From contig JABMPN010000065.1 of NCBI GenBank assembly GCA_013203655.1, positions 1-38,726 of the forward strand: a DNA stretch of 38,726 nt, given 5' to 3'. A program made the position numbers and the translations under genes. The DNA is from Cyanobacteria bacterium bin.51. Lineage in GTDB: Bacteria > Cyanobacteriota > Cyanobacteriia > PCC-6307 > Cyanobiaceae. The notes beneath the pieces are model-generated. The model saw only the letters and a list, made by a program, of their open reading frames with translations. It made no database searches and was not told the DNA's origin. This document shows positions 1 to 9,355 of the stretch, in pieces (position 1 is the first letter of the stretch; every line of letters begins with the position of its first letter).

Positions 1-984
1 CCCCGAGTTACACCACTCCATGGGACGCCGCTATCGAGCAGCAGCAGGGGTGGCTCTCCCCAGAGCTGGCGCACCAGCTCCAGTTCGGCCAGCTTGAGGG
101 CCAGCACGAGGCTGCGCTGCTGGCCGGCCGAGCCGTAGCGGCGGGCCGATTGCCCGCCCAGGAGCAGGGCCACCTCATCGCGATGCGGCCCCACCAGGCA
201 CTGGCCGAGGCGCAGTTCCTCACTGCGTTGCTGCCTCAGCTGCAGGGCCAGGGCGTCGCGCCAGGGCCCCTCCTCCTCCTCTCCCTCCAGGCGACTGCCG
301 GCCTGGTAGCCCAGCTCCAACCGCTCCCGGCCGGCGCTGAGCCGCTCCTGCCAGGCGGCGGCCAACGGCTGCAACCGGGCGAGGGCGCGGCGGCGGCGAC
401 GATGCAGGCGTGTGCCTACCAGGGCCATCTGTTGGTCGAAGGCGTCGAGCAGGCCGCCTTGCTCCCCAGGGGCGATGCCGCGGCGCAGCAGCTGGCTGCG
501 CTGACGCAGCAGCCGCCCATAGCGCCGCAGCAACTCGCTGTAGACCGGCTCAAGCTGCAGCACCACCCGATCCAGCCACTGGCGGCGCAGGGCCGGCTCG
601 CCGCGGACCAGGTCCAGATCCAGGGCACTGAACACCACCACCCGCAGCGGGCCGATCAGGTCGTGGTGGCGCTCCAGGGTCTTGCCATTGCGGCGCGCCT
701 GCCGTCCTCCCCTTCGCCGCAGCTCCAGTTCCAGCTGATCGTCGCCGCAGCTGGCCCGGATCAGGGCGGCCGGGTCACCGTGGCGGATCAGATCCTGGTC
801 GCTGCCGGTGCGATGGGAGCGCAGGCTGCCCAGCAGCTCGACGGCCTCCAGCAGATTCGACTTTCCCTCGCCATTGGCGCCGATCACCAGCAGCCTCGGG
901 GTCTCGAGGTTCAGCCCCAGCTGGGCGTAGTTGCGAAAGTGGTGCAGCTCCAGGCGGTGCAGCCGAATGGGTCTGGGGCGGCAT
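1..984 (-). CDS. recF: RecF, DNA replication/repair ATPase (C-terminus cut by window edge)
   Basis: RecF binds gapped DNA and helps load RecA. Read on the minus strand, the frame from about 968 downwards gives [12 protein letters not shown], then a Walker A motif GANGEGKSN, and further down an LLLLD strand typical of the start of Walker B. The N-terminal end is odd. The RecF frame has no ATG, GTG or TTG between its upstream stop and the first conserved residues. The natural ATG at 984-982, with a GGAGG box upstream, is one base out of frame and would be restored by removing one C from a CCCC run. The start given here is that presumed ATG; an ATT at 968-966 is the only in-frame alternative near the expected position. 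At the other end the family pattern LLLLDD stops after the first D, about 32 bases from the window edge. Identity is sure; both ends are doubtful. Confidence 0.85.
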
Positions 985-1023
985 GCGGTTAAGGTACCTC
1001 CATCAGGAAAGGCGTCAGCCTTC

Positions 1024-1052
1024 CCCTGAGCGGCCTTCAGCCGCTGTCAGGG
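1024..1052. other. Hairpin abutting the 5' end of tRNA-Arg
   Basis: CCCTGA-GCGGC, a loop CTTCA, then GCCGC-TG-TCAGGG form an 11-bp stem with a 2-base bulge. The last three bases are also the first three of the tRNA-Arg acceptor stem. There is no T-run, so it is not a classical terminator. It could be a leader hairpin affecting 5' processing of the tRNA. Confidence 0.5.
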
Positions 1053-1123
1053 CATGTAGCTCAGCTGGATAGAGCATCAGATTCCGGTTCTGAGGGTCGG
1101 GGGTTCGAATCCCTCCATGCTCG
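1050..1123 (+). tRNA. tRNA-Arg (anticodon CCG)
   Basis: A full cloverleaf can be folded by eye. The acceptor stem is GGGCATG with CATGCTC (one G-T pair), the D arm GCTC/GAGC, the anticodon stem TCAGA/TCTGA with loop TTCCGGT (anticodon CCG), and the T arm GGGGG-TTCGAAT-CCCTC. The discriminator base is G1123 and CCA is not encoded. It decodes CGG arginine codons, which suits the high-GC genome. It lies on the opposite strand between recF and the acetyltransferase gene, whose stop codon is only two bases downstream. Confidence 0.95.
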
Positions 1124-1125
1124 TT

Positions 1126-1602
1126 TCACTCCACCCTCGGCACCGGAGTTCTGAGGGAGAGTCCCATCGCCCGGATGCCGCCCGGATCCACAAGGAATCC
1201 ATAGCGTTGCAGTGCTTGCAGGGCTTCCGGTGGGGCCGCCACAGACACACTGCAGCCACTGAGTTCCTTCTTCAGCCGGCTCAGGGCGGTGTGAACCAGG
1301 ACCGAGAGCACGGCCTGCTGTTGGGGATCCCCGGGAGAAGCGGCGAGGTCCCAGAGATTGGCGTTGAGCGCCTGATCACTGGTGGCGCGCACAAACCCCA
1401 CGAGACTTCCGGCCGGATCATGGATGCTCAGCTGCCAGGCGCTGCGTTGCAGCACCAGGCCGAGACGTTGTTCGTTTCTGCTCCTCTCCCCACAAGACAT
1501 CAGCAGCGCATTGAGCTCGCCCACGTCCGGAAACGTGTCACTGCTGATTGCATAACCCTCGGGCAGGCGAGGGGCGGGAGGCTGGTTGCGAAAAGGGATC
1601 AA
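1126..1602 (-). CDS. GNAT-like N-acetyltransferase, cyanobacterial
   Basis: A 158-residue protein with the layout of a small GNAT-fold acetyltransferase. A central strand region (residues about 52-72, LSIHDPAGSLVGFVRATSD) is followed by an alpha/beta segment with VLSVLVHTAL and a C-terminal LQRYGFLVDPGGIRAMGLSL, which resembles the end of GNAT folds where a side chain meets the acetyl-CoA pocket. The canonical R/QxxGxG/A loop is not obvious, so activity is uncertain. It starts 7 bases after the ppc stop and probably forms the last gene of the trpE-gshA-ppc transcript. The substrate is unknown. Confidence 0.7.
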   Translation of the reverse strand: MIPFRNQPPAPRLPEGYAISSDTFPDVGELNALLMSCGERSRNEQRLGLVLQRSAWQLSIHDPAGSLVGFVRATSDQALNANLWDLAASPGDPQQQAVLSVLVHTALSRLKKELSGCSVSVAAPPEALQALQRYGFLVDPGGIRAMGLSLRTPVPRVE

Positions 1603-1609
1603 GCGTTCC

Positions 1610-4600
1610 TCAGCCGGTGTTGCGCATCCCGGCAGCGATCCCGTTGATCGTCAGCAGCGCTCCCCGCAGCAGCTCGCTGCGGCTGTAGGTGCGGCTGTCG
1701 GGGCTGTCCCCGCTCGCTTCGCTCATCGGCGGCTGGCGGTTCTGGTCCCTGAGTCGGCGCAGCAGGGCAACTTGAAGAAAGCCCAGGGGGATGATCGTGC
1801 GGTTGCGCAGGTCGACGGAGAGCTGCAGGGCCGGATCGCCATCGAGCAGGCGGCCATGGCCGGAGATCTGCAGGACCAGATCGCGGGTGAGGGTGAACTC
1901 GGCGGCGATCTCTGCGAAAATCTGCTCGAAGGCGACGCGATGTTCCGGGCGGCCGAGTGCCTCGACATAGTGATGGGCCAGATCCAGGTCCACCTTCGAG
2001 AGCGTCATCTCCACCTTGGAGATCAGCATCCGGAAGAAAGGCCAGCGCTGGTAGAGCAACCGCAGCAACTCCAGTTGGCCAGGGTCGTTGTCGAGTTCCT
2101 CCTGCAGGGCCGCCCCCACCCCGAACCAACTCGGCAACAAAAAGCGGCTCTGGGTCCAGCCGAACACCCAGGGGATCGCCCGCAGACTGGAGAGATCCTT
2201 GGCCCCGCTCTTGCGTCGGGCCGGACGACTGGAAATCTGCAGCTTGCTGATTTCCTCGATCGGGGTGACCTGCTGGAAAAAAGCCACCAGATCCGGATTG
2301 TCGTGGACGAGCTTGCGGTAGTGCAGACGTGAGCTGGCGCCCAGCCTGGCCATCAGCTCGTTCCAGCTGGGGGTGTCGTCGAGGCTGGTGCTCACCAGGC
2401 TGTTCTGGAGCACAGCGGTGGTCATGGTTTCGAGGTTGTAGAGCGCCAGCTCCGGCAAGGAATATTTCGACGCCAGCACCTCGCCCTGCTCGGTGATCTT
2501 GATGCGGCCGTTCATGGTGCCGCTGGGCTGGGCAAGGATCGCCTGGTAGGCGGGCCCGCCGCCACGCCCCACCGATCCACCGCGGCCATGGAAGATCCGC
2601 AGCGCCACGTCGTACTGGCAGGACAGGCGCTGCAGGGAGATCTGGGCCTTGTGGATCTCCCAGTTGCTGGAGAGGAAGCCGGAGTCTTTGTTGCTGTCGG
2701 AGTAGCCCAGCATCACTTCCTGCAGGGGCTTGTTGGCCTCGCCGCTGCTGGCCAGCAGCTGGCGATAGAAGGGCTCGGAGAACAGCCGATCCATCACCGC
2801 CGGGGCGCGCTGCAGATCCTCAACCGTTTCGAACAGGGGCACCACCAACAACTGTGTGCTGACCGCTTTCGGGTCGACCAGGCCGGCCTCCTTCGCCAGC
2901 AGCATCACTTCCAGCAGATCCGAGACCGTGTGGCACATCGAGATCACGTAACTGCGGCAGATCCGCGCGCCGAATTCGCGTTGCAACCGCTCCAGCATGC
3001 GAAAGACCGCGAAGGTCTCGGCAGTGGCCGGGCTCCAGCTGGCGGCTGGCGGCAGCAGGGGCCGGCGGGTCTGGAGTTCCGCCAGCAGCCAGGTGATCCG
3101 CTGCTCTTCGTCCATGGCGCCGTAGGCAACGGGCAGCTGCAGGTAGCGGCTCAGTTCGTCGAGGGCATCGCTGTGGCGGGTGCTCTCCTGGCGGATGTCA
3201 AGGGTGGCCAGGCTGAAGCCGAAGATATGCACCTGGGAGAGCAGTTTGCGCAAGGGCTCGCAGCTCAGGCCGGTGTTCTCCAGGCTGTCGCGGAGCAGTT
3301 CCAATTCGGCCCGAAGTTCGCCCACGGAGCCGTAGTGGAGGTCTTCGGCGGGCGAGGAGACCATGCCGGTGCCGAACGAGAGGCCGACCGTGTTGCTGGG
3401 ACCGTCGCAGGGGGATTCCCAGCCGGCATCGGCGAGTTGCTGGTTGCGTTGGTGGGTGAGCTGCAACCTCTCCAGGGTGTAGCTGAGTTTCAGTCGATAG
3501 GGCTCAAGCCGATAACGTGCCGCCCGTTCTTCATAGATGTCGGGGAAGCGCAGCCGGTCGATCTCCAGGGATTCGAGCAGCGGTGCGCTCACCTGGCTCC
3601 ACTGCATCGAGATGCTGAGCTGGTCGCGCAGATCCTGCACCGAGGCGATGTAGCGCTCGATCATCAACTGCCGCTGGAAGCAGGCGGTGCGCCAGGTGAT
3701 GTCCGGGGTGACGGAGGGGTTGCCATCGCGATCGGCGCCCACCCAGGAGCCGAAGGTGCAGAAGGCATCCCGCGGTGGTTGCACATCCGGATAGCTTCCG
3801 GCTAAGGCGCTGTGGATGCGCAGGCGCAACAGGGGCATGGCATCGAAGAGCACCTGCTGGAAGTAGTGCAGGGCGTAATCCACCTCATCGAGTACCGAGG
3901 GCTTGAACTGGTGCAGTTCATCGGTGCGCCACCAGAGCCGAATCTCTTCTTCGAGCTGGAGACGCAGGTTGCGCTTGTCATGGAGCTCAGCGGGGCTGTC
4001 CTGCTGGAGCTTCTGGATCAGAGAGGCGACCCGGCGTTGTTTGTGCCGCACCGTATGCCGCACGATTTCGGTGGGGTGGGCGGTGAAGACGAGGCGGATG
4101 TCGAGTTCCCGCAACAGGGTTTCGAGCTGCGCGGGCGGCACGTTCAGCCCCCGCAGCCGCGTGAACAGCTCCTTGAAGGTGGCCGGATCGGTCTGGCTGG
4201 CCAGCGGCGGGGCAAAGGGGTCGGGGCTTGGCGGCGGCAGCCCGTCCTTGAGGCTGGCGAGATAGCTGTCTTCCTCGATGTGCTGCTCAAGGATGTTGAC
4301 CAGCTGGAAGTAGAGCGAAAACGCCCTGGCCGCGGCGATCGCCTCAGCCAGATCCATCTCCCGGATCAGCTGAACGATCGGCGCGTTGTTCTCCGGCTGC
4401 AAGGCCGACTCACTGGTTTCTTCGCTGAGCTCCTTGAGCCTCAGCAGCCGCTCGGCCTGCTCCGGCGGACACTCGCTGCGCAGCACCGTTTTCCAGAGAT
4501 CCTCCACCAACTCCAGGCGCTCGCCCAGTAGCCGGGTCACTCGCGGTGCCGGCTGGGTGGGGTCGGGGCCAGGGGACTCCTCCATGGCGGCTGAAGCTGC

Positions 4601-4654
4601 GGTCAGAAACTGCCGCATGGGAGCCGGCTCAGCAAAGGAAGGAACCATGATCAT
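1610..4654 (-). CDS. ppc: Phosphoenolpyruvate carboxylase
   Basis: Carboxylates phosphoenolpyruvate with bicarbonate to give oxaloacetate, the main anaplerotic reaction feeding the incomplete or branched TCA pathway of cyanobacteria. The 1014-residue length is normal for the family. Diagnostic segments are FTAHPTE with the catalytic His at residue 193, the [12 protein letters not shown] segment, the glycine-rich [14 protein letters not shown] loop, and a C-terminal end MRNTG matching the buried carboxy terminus of the family. The first start (MIMVPSF) overlaps the gshA stop by 4 bases (ATGA), which indicates translational coupling. The gene lies third in a trpE-gshA-ppc-acetyltransferase run. 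Confidence 0.98.
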   Translation of the reverse strand: MIMVPSFAEPAPMRQFLTAASAAMEESPGPDPTQPAPRVTRLLGERLELVEDLWKTVLRSECPPEQAERLLRLKELSEETSESALQPENNAPIVQLIREMDLAEAIAAARAFSLYFQLVNILEQHIEEDSYLASLKDGLPPPSPDPFAPPLASQTDPATFKELFTRLRGLNVPPAQLETLLRELDIRLVFTAHPTEIVRHTVRHKQRRVASLIQKLQQDSPAELHDKRNLRLQLEEEIRLWWRTDELHQFKPSVLDEVDYALHYFQQVLFDAMPLLRLRIHSALAGSYPDVQPPRDAFCTFGSWVGADRDGNPSVTPDITWRTACFQRQLMIERYIASVQDLRDQLSISMQWSQVSAPLLESLEIDRLRFPDIYEERAARYRLEPYRLKLSYTLERLQLTHQRNQQLADAGWESPCDGPSNTVGLSFGTGMVSSPAEDLHYGSVGELRAELELLRDSLENTGLSCEPLRKLLSQVHIFGFSLATLDIRQESTRHSDALDELSRYLQLPVAYGAMDEEQRITWLLAELQTRRPLLPPAASWSPATAETFAVFRMLERLQREFGARICRSYVISMCHTVSDLLEVMLLAKEAGLVDPKAVSTQLLVVPLFETVEDLQRAPAVMDRLFSEPFYRQLLASSGEANKPLQEVMLGYSDSNKDSGFLSSNWEIHKAQISLQRLSCQYDVALRIFHGRGGSVGRGGGPAYQAILAQPSGTMNGRIKITEQGEVLASKYSLPELALYNLETMTTAVLQNSLVSTSLDDTPSWNELMARLGASSRLHYRKLVHDNPDLVAFFQQVTPIEEISKLQISSRPARRKSGAKDLSSLRAIPWVFGWTQSRFLLPSWFGVGAALQEELDNDPGQLELLRLLYQRWPFFRMLISKVEMTLSKVDLDLAHHYVEALGRPEHRVAFEQIFAEIAAEFTLTRDLVLQISGHGRLLDGDPALQLSVDLRNRTIIPLGFLQVALLRRLRDQNRQPPMSEASGDSPDSRTYSRSELLRGALLTINGIAAGMRNTG

Positions 4655-5805
4655 CCCAAAGGGTTCAGGGCTTCTGTGTTGTGTGGTGCCGGTTGCCTCT
4701 CAAGGTTGGCCATCGCCTCGATCTCAGTGGTCAAGATCGACTCGATGCTGGCCCCCTGGTGGTGACGCGCCAGCCAGCGCATTGCCTCATTGCCACCGTC
4801 CAGCACTTGGTCTAAGGGAGCCAGCCAGGGCTGAAGGCCCAGTTGGATCGCCAGCGGCCGCATGGATTCAAGCTCCCGCCGCAGCCAGGCGCGGGCCGGC
4901 AGGGGCTCGCCGCTGCGCCAGTCGAGCAGTTCGGCCTCGAGGCTGGCCCTGGCGGCGGCCAGGTCGTTGGCGTCGGACAGCTCCGCCAGTTCGGCAGGGC
5001 TGAGGCTGCTGGCGTGCAGAGGATCATGGGCCTCAGGATTCAAGTCGAGTTGCAGCAGCCGCAGCTCGATGAAGGCCGTGATCGCCAGCAGCACCAAGGG
5101 GTCGCTGATCAGATCGCAGATGCGGATCTCCAGCCGATTGAGATCGTGGGGGCGGCTCTCCCCGTTGGGGCGCACTGAGGTCCAGAGATGGCGGACGTTC
5201 TGCATGCTGCCAGCCGCCATCTGCTCCTCCATCCAGCGGATGTAGTGGTGGTGATCCAGGAACAGCGGCACTTTGGCCGGGGTGAGCGGGAACTGCAGCC
5301 AGCGCTGGGAATGGGCCCCGCTGGCTGTCCCATCGAGGAAGGGCGAACTGGCGCTCAAGGCCAGCAGCAGGGCCGCCTCGCAGCGCATCAGCCGGCAGGC
5401 GGCGAAGAGCGACTCCATCGCCGTGATGCCCAGATTGATGTGCACGCTGGCGGTGACCACCCTGGTGCCGTAGGTGGTTTCAATGAAGCCGTGGTAAGCG
5501 TTGGCGGGATCGGAGCGCTCGAACCGGCTGCTGTCGCCCAGGCTCAGGGTGCTGCCGGGAATCAGGGTCAGCCCCTGCTGCTTCAACCAACGCCGCAGCT
5601 GCCGCCGTGGCTCCTGGAGCATGGTCAGTTGGTCGGTGTAATTGGCATCGGGGTGGGTGATGTATTCGAGATTGCGGTGATCCGGCTCGGTCACGAATCC
5701 GGGAAGCACCGTCGCCACCTGTTCAGCCACCCCGACCACGGTGCCGTTGCTCTGGCCGGTGAACAGCTCCACCTCGAATCCCTTCAGCAGCAAGGGGCCA
5801 CTCAT
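4651..5805 (-). CDS. gshA: Glutamate-cysteine ligase, cyanobacterial type
   Basis: Catalyses ATP-dependent joining of glutamate and cysteine, the first step of glutathione synthesis. The 384-residue protein opens with [20 protein letters not shown] and has the [15 protein letters not shown] segment that characterises the cyanobacterial family, which is distinct from the E. coli GshA type. Later segments include [12 protein letters not shown] and [17 protein letters not shown], both with charged residues expected for substrate and metal binding. It overlaps trpE upstream and ppc downstream by 4 bases each (ATGA), so the three genes are very probably one transcript. No domain is missing. Confidence 0.93.
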   Translation of the reverse strand: MSGPLLLKGFEVELFTGQSNGTVVGVAEQVATVLPGFVTEPDHRNLEYITHPDANYTDQLTMLQEPRRQLRRWLKQQGLTLIPGSTLSLGDSSRFERSDPANAYHGFIETTYGTRVVTASVHINLGITAMESLFAACRLMRCEAALLLALSASSPFLDGTASGAHSQRWLQFPLTPAKVPLFLDHHHYIRWMEEQMAAGSMQNVRHLWTSVRPNGESRPHDLNRLEIRICDLISDPLVLLAITAFIELRLLQLDLNPEAHDPLHASSLSPAELAELSDANDLAAARASLEAELLDWRSGEPLPARAWLRRELESMRPLAIQLGLQPWLAPLDQVLDGGNEAMRWLARHHQGASIESILTTEIEAMANLERQPAPHNTEALNPLG

Positions 5806-7328
5806 GGCGTCCCATCCTCGAGGCAGGCCAGCGCCTTGAGCAGGCCACGAGCCTTGTTGAGGGTTTCTTCGTACTCCGCTGCAGGTTGCGAATCGGCGAC
5901 CAGACCGGCGCCCGCCTGCACCTGAACACGCCAGCCGCCGGCCGGGTCGGGCAGCACCACCATGGTGCGGATCGTGATGGCGGTGTTGAGGGCGCCACCC
6001 AGATCGACGGCGCCGTAGACGCCGGAGTAGGGACCCCGGGCATCGGGTTCAAGCTTGTGGATCAGCTGCATGGCTCTGATTTTCGGGGCTCCGCTCACCG
6101 TTCCTGCCGGAAAGGAGGCCTGGAGCAGGTCCCAGATGTCCTGGTCTGGTGCCAGCAGACCCTCCACCTGGCTGACGATGTGCATGACGTGGGAGTAGCG
6201 CTCAATCACCATCAGGTCGGTGACCGCGACGGTGCCAGGTCGGCAGACCCGGCCCAGATCGTTGCGGCCCAGATCGACCAGCATCACATGCTCTGCCCTT
6301 TCCTTGGGATCGGCAAGCAGCTCCTCCTCCAGCCGCTGGTCCTCCGCCTCGCTCTGGCCCCTGGGCCGGGTTCCGGCAATGGGCCGAAGCGACGCCTTGA
6401 CGCCCTGCTCGCTCGGCTCGGCCTTGACCATCACTTCGGGGCTTGAACCGATCAGATACCAGCCGCCGAAGTTGAAGAAGGCCATGTACGGGGAGGGATT
6501 CACCATCCGCAGGCTGCGGTAGAGCTCAAAGGGATCGCGTTGGATCGGCGTTTCCAGCCGTTGGCTGATCACCAGCTGGAACACATCACCAGCGGCGATG
6601 TGGCCCCGGGCTGCATCCACGGCCGCTTCGTAGTCGGCCTGACTGCGGTTGCTGGTGGTGGCCAGCTGCTGTGTGGGCTCGGCGGTCCAGCGCAGGGGTT
6701 TGACACCCTTGGGCAGGGGGGCCTGCATGCGTTGCGCCAGGCTGTGGATTCTGGCTTCGGCGCTGGCGTAGGCCTGGTCGGCACTGCTGCCGTCGCTGAG
6801 GTCGCCATAGGCCACAGCAATCACCTGCCGTTTCACCTGGTCGAAGACCAACAGGCTGTCGGCCAGCATCCAGCAGCCATCGGCAGGCCCGGCTGGATCA
6901 TTGGCATGGACCGGCACGCTGGGCTCGATCCAGCGGATCAGTTCGTAGCCCCAGAAGCCAAACAACTGACCCACCGGTGGCAGACCCGGCACCGGGGCGG
7001 CGTGAAGGTGACTGAGGCGTTCCCGCAACAGTTCGAATGGGTTCCCCTGGTGGTGGCAGACCCGGCCATCCCGCCAGACCTGCTCGGCGCGTTCGCCTCG
7101 CACCGTCAGGGTCCACAGCGGATCGGCCACCACGTAGCTCCAGCGCCCCAAGTGCTCACCCCCCTCAACGGATTCGAGCAGCACACCATGGCGACTGGCG
7201 GCCCCCACCTTCAGCCAGGTGGTCAGCGGCGTTTCCAGATCGGCGGGCCAGCGCTTGGCGATCGGGATGAAATTGTGGCCGGCGCTCGCCAGCGCAAGGA
7301 AGGCAGCGTGATCGGGAGAGGTCTTCAC
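5802..7328 (-). CDS. trpE: Anthranilate synthase component I
   Basis: Converts chorismate to anthranilate with the glutamine amidotransferase TrpG, the first committed step of tryptophan synthesis. The 508-residue length is standard. The N-terminal half has LLESVEGGEHLGRWSYV; the LLES element is the usual tryptophan feedback site. The C-terminal chorismate-binding half shows IAGTRPRG, HVMLVDLGRNDLGRV, SHVMHIVSQVEG, FPAGTVSGAPKIRAMQLI and YSGVYGAVDLGGALNTAI. The match is to TrpE rather than PabB in these core segments, but the two are related. It is separated from psaD upstream by a strong terminator, so it should have its own promoter in the short gap or depend on readthrough. Confidence 0.93.
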   Translation of the reverse strand: MKTSPDHAAFLALASAGHNFIPIAKRWPADLETPLTTWLKVGAASRHGVLLESVEGGEHLGRWSYVVADPLWTLTVRGERAEQVWRDGRVCHHQGNPFELLRERLSHLHAAPVPGLPPVGQLFGFWGYELIRWIEPSVPVHANDPAGPADGCWMLADSLLVFDQVKRQVIAVAYGDLSDGSSADQAYASAEARIHSLAQRMQAPLPKGVKPLRWTAEPTQQLATTSNRSQADYEAAVDAARGHIAAGDVFQLVISQRLETPIQRDPFELYRSLRMVNPSPYMAFFNFGGWYLIGSSPEVMVKAEPSEQGVKASLRPIAGTRPRGQSEAEDQRLEEELLADPKERAEHVMLVDLGRNDLGRVCRPGTVAVTDLMVIERYSHVMHIVSQVEGLLAPDQDIWDLLQASFPAGTVSGAPKIRAMQLIHKLEPDARGPYSGVYGAVDLGGALNTAITIRTMVVLPDPAGGWRVQVQAGAGLVADSQPAAEYEETLNKARGLLKALACLEDGTP

Positions 7329-7342
7329 GGCTACGGCCAGGC

Positions 7343-7368
7343 AAAAAAAACGGGGCCCCGGGCCCCGC
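7343..7368 (-). terminator. Rho-independent terminator after psaD
   Basis: On the minus strand a CGGGGCC stem closes over a 3-base loop with GGCCCCG and is followed directly by eight T residues. It sits 47 bases after the psaD stop and just before trpE, so it should end the abundant psaD message and insulate trpE-gshA-ppc. Confidence 0.88.
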
Positions 7369-7414
7369 CTTTCTAATTGTTGATCGATTCAGGTCCGCAG
7401 GACCCGCCTGCCGC

Positions 7415-7846
7415 TCAGGAGTCGAAGGTGTTGCGACCGGTGAACTTGATCGTGGATGGATTGGGGTTATCGCCGATGCGACGGGAATTGAACCCCACCA
7501 TGGAGCGGCCTTCGTTGACCTTCTCGGGAAAGACACCGTCCTTGGGGTGTAGATATTCGGTGTCGCCGCCGGGGAAGATCCGGTAGATCTTGAAATCCTC
7601 GATGCGGGGCTTGAATTTGGTGCGCAACTGGGTGCCAAGGGCCAGGCACTGCTCTTTGCGGGCGAAATACATGATGTTTTCCCCTTCATTCATCTCGGCG
7701 GCCCCGCCGGTGGGAAGCTCAAAAACCTGGGAGGTGCTGCTTGTCCAGGTGATGGCGTATTTCTCCTCAGTTTCGGCTGAGTTCAGCAAACCTCCGGTGC
7801 TACCGATGTACTTGGGGAGTTGACCGCTCAGCGCCGTTGCTGTCAT
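7415..7846 (-). CDS. psaD: Photosystem I subunit II (PsaD)
   Basis: PsaD is the stromal (cytoplasmic) subunit of photosystem I that docks ferredoxin and stabilises PsaC. The 143-residue protein has the typical cyanobacterial length and the conserved basic segments [44 protein letters not shown] and [23 protein letters not shown]. No signal peptide or membrane span is present, as expected for an extrinsic subunit. It is a single-gene unit: 123 bases upstream lie between it and the histidine kinase stop, and a terminator follows. I see no convincing Shine-Dalgarno box directly before the ATG. Confidence 0.98.
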   Translation of the reverse strand: MTATALSGQLPKYIGSTGGLLNSAETEEKYAITWTSSTSQVFELPTGGAAEMNEGENIMYFARKEQCLALGTQLRTKFKPRIEDFKIYRIFPGGDTEYLHPKDGVFPEKVNEGRSMVGFNSRRIGDNPNPSTIKFTGRNTFDS

Positions 7847-7969
7847 GGCTGTTGGGGGAGGGGAGTGGGCGTTCCTGGTGGAGCTGCCGGACCGTTTCGG
7901 CTGGAAGCTAGCACCGTGTTTCCAGCTCTTATCTCAGGAGCTGCCCTCTCTTCACACCCGTCAACAAAT

Positions 7970-9355
7970 TCAGATCTCGTTGGCCCCCAGGCTGGCGGCC
8001 AAGGGAAAGAAGACGGTGAGTCCGCTGCCTGCTCTTTCGGTCAGACGGCCGCCGAGGCTGTGGAACAGGCGCTGGGTGGCCTCACGGCTCAGCTGCAGGC
8101 TTCCGGTCAGGGGATCCCAGCTCAGCACCGGACCGAGGGCCGCCGTGGGGGCTGCGGTGGCCGTTTCCGCCACCGGCGTTTTGAGGCCGTTGAGTTGCAG
8201 TTTCAGCCGAGAGCCGGCCGGTTGCAGGCGAATTAACACCGCGGTGCCGGCCGGCAGGCTGCGGGTGAAGCGGTCGATCAATCCCCCGAGCATGGTTTCA
8301 AGCAGGTTGGGATCACTCATCACCGGCTGAAGCTGATCCACGATCTCCAGCTTCAGGCCTAATCCCCGCCGCCCCAGCTGCCGCTCCCACAGCGGCAGCA
8401 GCTTCTGCAGCAGGGCAGCCAGATCGGTTCGTGCCAGGGACTGGTTCGGGCGGGGGCGTCGCTGCAGTTCGGCGGCATGGAAGATCAGGCCGAACCGGTC
8501 GATCTGTTCACTGCATTCGCTGTCGATCTGCTCGAGCCGGTGGCGCACCACGGTGGGCAGGTCGGTGCGGCGCAGCAGGGAGCGGATCAGGGTCCGGATC
8601 GTGGCCAACGGCGTGCGCACCTCGTGGGTGAGGGCCTCAAGCAGGGCCAGCTCGCCGTTGGCTGGATGCGGTGTCTGCTCGTCCTTGGCGGGGGCGGCCT
8701 GGACCACGGGTTGCAGGGTGACGCTCGGCGCCATCGCGGCGAGCCGTTCGCCCAGTCGCGGCCAGAAGGCCTGCGCCGTCTTCTCCTCGCTGCGCAGGGC
8801 TCCGAGTCTGTGCATGGCGCTGCGCAGACTCGGGGCTGCGCTGGGGCTGCGGCACTGCAGGCGTTCATCCACCAGTTGCAGGGCCGCAGCCAACGTGGCG
8901 GGGTCGAAGCGCAGGATCAAGCGCCGCCGTTGAGGCTCCCCCTCCAGGGCCATCGCCATCTGCAGCTGGGGGGTGAACAGCAACAACAGCGGATCGGTGC
9001 CGTCGTCGTCGTCGAGGGTCAGTCGTTCGAAATCTGGTGTTGGCCCCGGGTGAGGGTCAGCTGATTGCCGCCAACGCCCCGGCAGCAGCGGCGATGGAGG
9101 CTCCAGCAGGGTGCCGATCGCCTTGGGCGTCCAGACCCAACCTTGCAGTTCCCGCAGCAGGGCGGGCTCGTGCAGCGCTGGCAGGGGCGACGCCAGCCAG
9201 ACCCCTTTGAGGGGTTGGAGCGGCAGCAGAAAATCTTCCTGCAGGGTGGCCAAGGCCGCCCACCACTGCCGGCGTACGCCGTCCTCATCGCTGCGGCCGG
9301 GCGGAACGCCCTGGGCCAGACGTTGCCGCAACTGGTGCAGGGACGGGCCGTTCAC
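7970..9355 (-). CDS. Histidine kinase with degenerate ATPase domain, cytoplasmic
   Basis: A 461-residue protein with a GTG start that overlaps the rodA stop (TGGTGA). Residues 1-230 form an uncharacterised N-terminal region without membrane spans. The dimerisation/phosphoacceptor helix has a clear H-box, ALTHEVRTPLATI, with His244. The ATP-binding half is unusual: the N-box position reads DPNLLETMLGGLIDRF without the usual Asn, and the glycine-rich motifs are poorly kept, although a final GSGLTVFFPL survives. It may therefore bind ATP weakly or act as a scaffold. A longer open frame extends upstream to 10054 but would cover rodA and is rejected. It is the last gene of a mrp-rodA-kinase run. 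Partner response regulator unknown; none is adjacent. Confidence 0.8.
   Translation of the reverse strand: MNGPSLHQLRQRLAQGVPPGRSDEDGVRRQWWAALATLQEDFLLPLQPLKGVWLASPLPALHEPALLRELQGWVWTPKAIGTLLEPPSPLLPGRWRQSADPHPGPTPDFERLTLDDDDGTDPLLLLFTPQLQMAMALEGEPQRRRLILRFDPATLAAALQLVDERLQCRSPSAAPSLRSAMHRLGALRSEEKTAQAFWPRLGERLAAMAPSVTLQPVVQAAPAKDEQTPHPANGELALLEALTHEVRTPLATIRTLIRSLLRRTDLPTVVRHRLEQIDSECSEQIDRFGLIFHAAELQRRPRPNQSLARTDLAALLQKLLPLWERQLGRRGLGLKLEIVDQLQPVMSDPNLLETMLGGLIDRFTRSLPAGTAVLIRLQPAGSRLKLQLNGLKTPVAETATAAPTAALGPVLSWDPLTGSLQLSREATQRLFHSLGGRLTERAGSGLTVFFPLAASLGANEI

Noticed and set aside
2588-4531. Long plus-strand open frames opposite ppc
   Set aside because: Antisense frames of a GC-rich gene; Gln/Gly/Ala-rich composition without motifs.
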